Positions 6,114-8,413 of a stretch of 8,413 nucleotides of DNA are shown here, in pieces. The notes under the pieces are model-generated. The model was not told the DNA's origin. It saw only the letters and a program-made list of their open reading frames with translations, and ran no database searches. The stretch covers positions 1 through 8,413 of the forward strand of contig DAOVBF010000039.1 in assembly GCA_030673955.1 (NCBI GenBank), in the 5' to 3' direction. Positions within the stretch are counted from its first letter, which is position 1, and every line of letters begins with the position of its first letter. Both the position numbers and the translations under genes were made by a program. Origin of the DNA: Deltaproteobacteria bacterium (GTDB lineage Bacteria; Myxococcota_A; UBA9160; SZUA-336).

Positions 6114-6542
6114 CTAGCGCTTCCGGCGAGCCGTCTTCTTGCGCCGCGCGGGCGCCCGGCGCGTCTTCTTGCGAGTCGCCTTCTTCCGACGAGCCTTCTT
6201 GCGGGTCGTCTTCTTCCGGCTGGCCTTCTTGCGCCCGGCCTTCTTGCGCCCGGCCTTCTTGCGGCGCGGCGCCGCCTTGCGCTTGCGTGCTACCTTCCGC
6301 TTCCGACCCGCGCCACCGCGTCGAGCCATCTTCGTCTGGCAGATATTGCCGTTCTTGTCGATGAAGTAGAGGAACCCTCCCTCTCGCTTGACGCCGGCCT
6401 TGGCCACCTTTTGAGGTCGCGGCTTCTTCTGAGCTCCCCCTCCACGCGCCATGCCGACGCGCGAGACGTCACCTTGCTTGTCCAGATAGTACAGGAAACC
6501 CGACTCCCGCCGGATCCCGGTTCGAGCTACCACTGTTGCCAT
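6114..6542 (-). CDS. Small basic protein: duplicated GFLYYxDKxGD domain plus histone-H1-like RKK-repeat tail
   Basis: A 142-residue protein in two parts. Residues 4-34 and 46-77 are two copies of one motif, sharing R/K-x-G-I/V-R/K-R-E-x-GFLYY/F-L/I-DK-x-G-[DN]-[VI] and ending in MARGG or MARRGG. The domain has no characterised function that I know of, though I loosely recall similar short proteins in deltaproteobacterial genomes. Residues 79-142 are almost entirely Lys, Arg and Ala, built from about nine five-residue units (RKKAG, RKKAS, RKKTT, RKKAR, RKKAT and variants). They resemble the tails of eukaryotic histone H1 and bacterial Hc2/AlgP-like proteins, and predict binding to DNA or RNA. 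Only one Cys (C68) is present. A GGGGGG Shine-Dalgarno lies eight bases upstream of the ATG, a terminator follows, and purC precedes it on the same strand. A nucleoid-associated or ribosome-associated role is inference. Confidence 0.85.
   Translation of the reverse strand: MATVVARTGIRRESGFLYYLDKQGDVSRVGMARGGGAQKKPRPQKVAKAGVKREGGFLYFIDKNGNICQTKMARRGGAGRKRKVARKRKAAPRRKKAGRKKAGRKKASRKKTTRKKARRKKATRKKTRRAPARRKKTARRKR
6117..6263 (-). repeat. Degenerate 15-base tandem repeat encoding RKKxx pentads
   Basis: Residues 94-142 of the basic protein are encoded by about nine head-to-tail 15-base units (plus-strand form CTTCTTGCGCCCGGC and variants). The two central units are nearly identical and one unit (RAPAR, 129-133) has diverged. 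Such repeats can expand or contract by slippage, so tail length may vary between strains. Confidence 0.75.
6312..6533 (-). repeat. Internal duplication of the GFLYY domain
   Basis: Two copies of a roughly 31-residue motif (bases 6533-6441 and 6407-6312) separated by an 11-residue Lys/Gln/Pro linker. The codons have diverged while the core GFLY-x-x-DK-x-G is kept, which suggests an old duplication under selection. Confidence 0.8.
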
Positions 6543-6550
6543 TGCTCTTA

Positions 6551-6556
6551 CCCCCC
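6551..6556 (-). promoter_or_regulatory. Ribosome binding site of the basic-protein gene
   Basis: AAGGGGGG on the minus strand lies eight bases before the ATG at 6542 and confirms this start. It directly follows a run of seven A residues. Confidence 0.55.
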
Positions 6557-6645
6557 TTTTTTTCCGTCGCTAGAGGCGGCTTCGACAACAGCCGATCGAC
6601 CCCTGATCGACGGAGAACACGGCCCCTAATCGGGACCGACTGAAA

Positions 6646-6673
6646 AGTATTCAACTCCGTTCGGAGTTGTCAA
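6646..6673 (-). promoter_or_regulatory. Candidate promoter with palindrome at the purC 3' end
   Basis: Minus strand: a perfect TTGACA (6673-6668) lies 16 bases before AATACT (6651-6646), overlapping the last purC codons and stop. The spacer is filled by an 18-base inverted repeat with 8-base arms, CAACTCCG and CGGAGTTG, at 6652-6669. This could be a promoter with an operator for the basic-protein gene, giving a leader of about 95 bases. The same palindrome, followed by ACTTTT, could instead act as a short terminator for purC. Confidence 0.45.
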
Positions 6674-7649
6674 ACTTTTCGGCGAAAAAAGTTCGTAAAT
6701 TTCGCCCGATCCGGGCAATCGGCTCCTCGGTCGAGGGCTCGAAAGCGACCCCCGTGATCCCCTCGTAGGCCTCGATATACCGTCGGGAGGCCTCGCAGCG
6801 CACATCCTCGGGCAGTGGGGGCGGGGGGCCCTCCCCCTTGTAGCCCTGCTCGACGAGCCAGCGCCGCACATATTCTTTGTCGAGGGCGGCTGGATCGCGC
6901 CCCTCGCTCATATCCCGCTCGTAGCTGTGGCGGTACCAGTAGCGCGACGAGTCCGGGGTGTGGATTTCGTCGATCACGAGGATTTTCCCGTCCGGGTCGA
7001 CGCCTAGCTCATACTTCGTATCGACCAGGATCAGCCCCTGACTCTCCGCCCTGCGGCTGCCCTCGGCAAAGAGCCTCGCCCCGATCCGCGCCCCCTCATC
7101 GTAGTGCTCTTCGGAGATCACCCCGCTCGCGATCAGCTCCTCCCGGGAAGTGAGCACGTCGTGCCCACCATGCTCGGCTTTGGTCGTAGGCGTGAGGAGC
7201 GGCTCGGGCAGGCGCTCGTGCTTACGCAGCCCCTCCGGGAGGCGGTGCCCACAGTAGAGCCGTTCTCCTCGCTCGTATGCGGCCCAGATTGCGGTATTGG
7301 AGACCCCCGTCAGGTAACCACGGTAGACGAACTCGACCGGGAGCGGACGGCACTCCTTGACGACCGAGACACAGGGGTCGGGCACGCCAAGCAGGTGGTT
7401 TGCCGCGATCTGCCGAGTCTCCTCGAACCAGAACCCCGCGAGCTGGTTCAGGATCTGTCCCTTGAAGGGAAGCGTGCCGACGACCACGTCGAAACAGCTG
7501 ATACGATCGGTGGTCACGAGCGTGCGCACGCCCGCCCGGACGTAGTTGTCGCGAACCTTTCCCTCGATGCGCTCCCCCAAGTCGGAGAAGTCCGTCCGCT
7601 CGAGGGTTCGCTTGCACTGTGCCCTGAGAAGCGTCGGATCGGCTCCCAT
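6651..7649 (-). CDS. purC: Phosphoribosylaminoimidazole-succinocarboxamide synthase (SAICAR synthetase)
   Basis: PurC (332 aa) joins CAIR and aspartate using ATP in step eight of IMP synthesis. Motifs in order: GKVRDNY (30-36, nucleotide loop), TTDRIS (46-51), PFKGQ (61-65), the PVEFVYRGYLTG signature (104-115), TPTTK (153-157), LVDTKYELG (208-216) and DEIHTPDSSR (227-236). The protein is of the long class (about 300 residues) seen in many bacteria and in yeast Ade1, not the 237-residue E. coli form. The start chosen is ATG at 7649, with AGAGGG just upstream and family-like sequence beginning soon after. The frame is open back to 7748, but that extension covers a hairpin-rich spacer and does not look like PurC. 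It lies downstream of gshB on the same strand. Confidence 0.96.
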   Translation of the reverse strand: MGADPTLLRAQCKRTLERTDFSDLGERIEGKVRDNYVRAGVRTLVTTDRISCFDVVVGTLPFKGQILNQLAGFWFEETRQIAANHLLGVPDPCVSVVKECRPLPVEFVYRGYLTGVSNTAIWAAYERGERLYCGHRLPEGLRKHERLPEPLLTPTTKAEHGGHDVLTSREELIASGVISEEHYDEGARIGARLFAEGSRRAESQGLILVDTKYELGVDPDGKILVIDEIHTPDSSRYWYRHSYERDMSEGRDPAALDKEYVRRWLVEQGYKGEGPPPPLPEDVRCEASRRYIEAYEGITGVAFEPSTEEPIARIGRNLRTFFAEKFDNSERS

Positions 7650-7675
7650 TTCCCTCTTAACCCCCTGTCTACTCC

Positions 7676-7794
7676 GCGCGGCTTGCCGCGCCGGAAAGCC
7701 TCGCTGCTCAGCGTACCGCTGGGCAGCCCCCACGGCGATGCTCCGCACCGCCGAACCATCTCACTTTAGGGGGTGTACCCTGTTTGGCACCCCC
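7676..7794 (-). other. Array of four hairpins in the gshB-purC spacer
   Basis: The 160-base gap contains four successive inverted repeats. They are GCGCGGC/GCCGCGC (7676-7691), an 11-position stem with one mismatch around a three-base loop (7703-7727), a nine-position stem around a three-base loop (7733-7753), and GGGGGTG/CACCCCC around a 12-base loop (7769-7794). None is followed by a T-run. It could be an mRNA-stabilising or regulatory leader of purC, or an interspersed palindromic repeat; I recognise no known riboswitch. Confidence 0.5.
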
Positions 7795-7809
7795 GCGGCA
7801 AGCTCTGCC

Positions 7810-8413
7810 TCAGGCGCGGCGGCCGCGCCGCGCCGCCCAGCGACGCTCCACGACATCCAGCACCGCCACCTCGAGAGCGACCCCGTCGAGCGCGTTGATC
7901 TCGCGGACCCCGGTCGGGCTGGTCACGTTCACCTCGGTGAGCCAGCCGCCGATCACGTCGAGGCCCGCGAAGAGGATCCCTTCCTCAACGAGCGCGGGGC
8001 CGACGCGGGCACAGATCTCGCGGTCCCTTGCCGTAAGCGAGGCCTTGGCCGCCTTCCCCCCGACGTGAAAGTTGGCTCTTGCCTCGCCGTGCCGCGGAAC
8101 CCGCAGGACCGCCCCGATGGGCTCGCCCTCGAGCAGCATGATCCGCTTGTCTCCCTGACGGATTTCGGGGATATAGCGCTGCGCGAGCTGGTACTCGGTC
8201 CCGTGCCGGGTCGCGGTCTCCAGGAGGGCGTAGGTGTTGCGGTCGTCCGGCGTCAGGAGGAAAACGCCCTCCCCGCCCGCACCCCCGAGGGGCTTGATCA
8301 CCATCTCGCCGCCCAGTTTGTCCCGGAAGGCCAGGAGCTCCTCAATGCGCCGGCTCACCAGGCTCTCGGGGCAGAGGTCCGGGAAGCGCAGCGCGAAAAA
8401 CTTCTCCGCCACC
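7810..8413 (-). CDS. gshB: Glutathione synthetase (GshB), C-terminal part
   Basis: The last 200 codons of an ATP-grasp glutathione synthetase (gamma-glutamylcysteine + glycine + ATP to glutathione); the 5' end lies beyond the window, and about 115 N-terminal residues are missing by comparison with E. coli GshB. Numbered within the fragment, VIKPLGGAGGEGVF (38-51) is the ATP-binding lysine and glycine loop. QRYIPEIRQGDKRIMLLEGEP (78-98) is the central ATP-grasp strand region, RANFHVGGK (112-120) the flexible lid, FAGLDVIG (148-155) and TEVNVTSPTG (159-168) the metal- and ATP-binding strand with catalytic Glu/Asn. The GTG at 8412-8410 is an internal codon, not a start. The C-terminus ends in an Arg-rich tail. 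It precedes purC on the same strand after a 160-base structured gap. Confidence 0.95.
   Translation of the reverse strand, partial: VAEKFFALRFPDLCPESLVSRRIEELLAFRDKLGGEMVIKPLGGAGGEGVFLLTPDDRNTYALLETATRHGTEYQLAQRYIPEIRQGDKRIMLLEGEPIGAVLRVPRHGEARANFHVGGKAAKASLTARDREICARVGPALVEEGILFAGLDVIGGWLTEVNVTSPTGVREINALDGVALEVAVLDVVERRWAARRGRRA

Noticed and set aside
6762..7649. PurC signature with Val instead of Ser after RGYLTG
   Set aside because: Looked like an active-site change, but long-form PurC proteins vary at this position as far as I recall, and all other motifs are intact.
7650..7748. Upstream extension of the purC frame
   Set aside because: The added residues are Arg/Gln/Ala-rich, unlike PurC, and are encoded by hairpin DNA.

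Overview
The window is a GC-rich, densely packed bacterial chromosomal segment. It contains proton-pumping NADH dehydrogenase genes, a bacterial glutathione synthetase, a long-form PurC and a lysine/arginine-rich histone-H1-like protein. This mix fits a proteobacterium-like or deltaproteobacterial/myxobacterial lineage, but the taxonomic guess is weak. No tRNA, rRNA, CRISPR, insertion sequence or phage gene was seen, and no stretch over 300 bases lacks a gene.

Layout. (1) Bases 1-1196, minus strand: nuoA, nuoE and the start of nuoF (cut by the window edge) form a tightly packed complex I operon. It reads from a good sigma70-type promoter at 1244-1272. The usual nuoB, nuoC and nuoD between nuoA and nuoE are absent. 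(2) Bases 1197-1485: a 289-base divergent intergenic region that holds the nuo promoter and a start-less open frame with coding-like composition. (3) Bases 1486-5415, plus strand: four overlapping or abutting genes. They encode an uncharacterised probable lipoprotein with a SHOCT-like tail, an inosine/uridine-type nucleoside hydrolase, a PHP-domain phosphoesterase of the YciV/RNase AM type, and a cystathionine gamma-synthase that resembles the plant enzyme. (4) Bases 5474-8413, minus strand: in transcription order, the C-terminal part of gshB, a 160-base hairpin-rich spacer, purC, a small two-repeat protein with a histone-H1-like basic tail, an intrinsic terminator, and an ogt-type DNA methyltransferase gene convergent with the plus-strand operon.

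How the genes may work together. The plus-strand cluster could link nucleotide turnover to sulfur metabolism: YciV-family enzymes remove the 3' phosphate from pAp, a by-product of sulfate assimilation, and the next gene, coupled through an ATGA overlap, makes cystathionine. This is inference from gene order. The least explained items are the small protein at 6114-6542, the lipoprotein heading the plus-strand operon, and the hairpin array upstream of purC.
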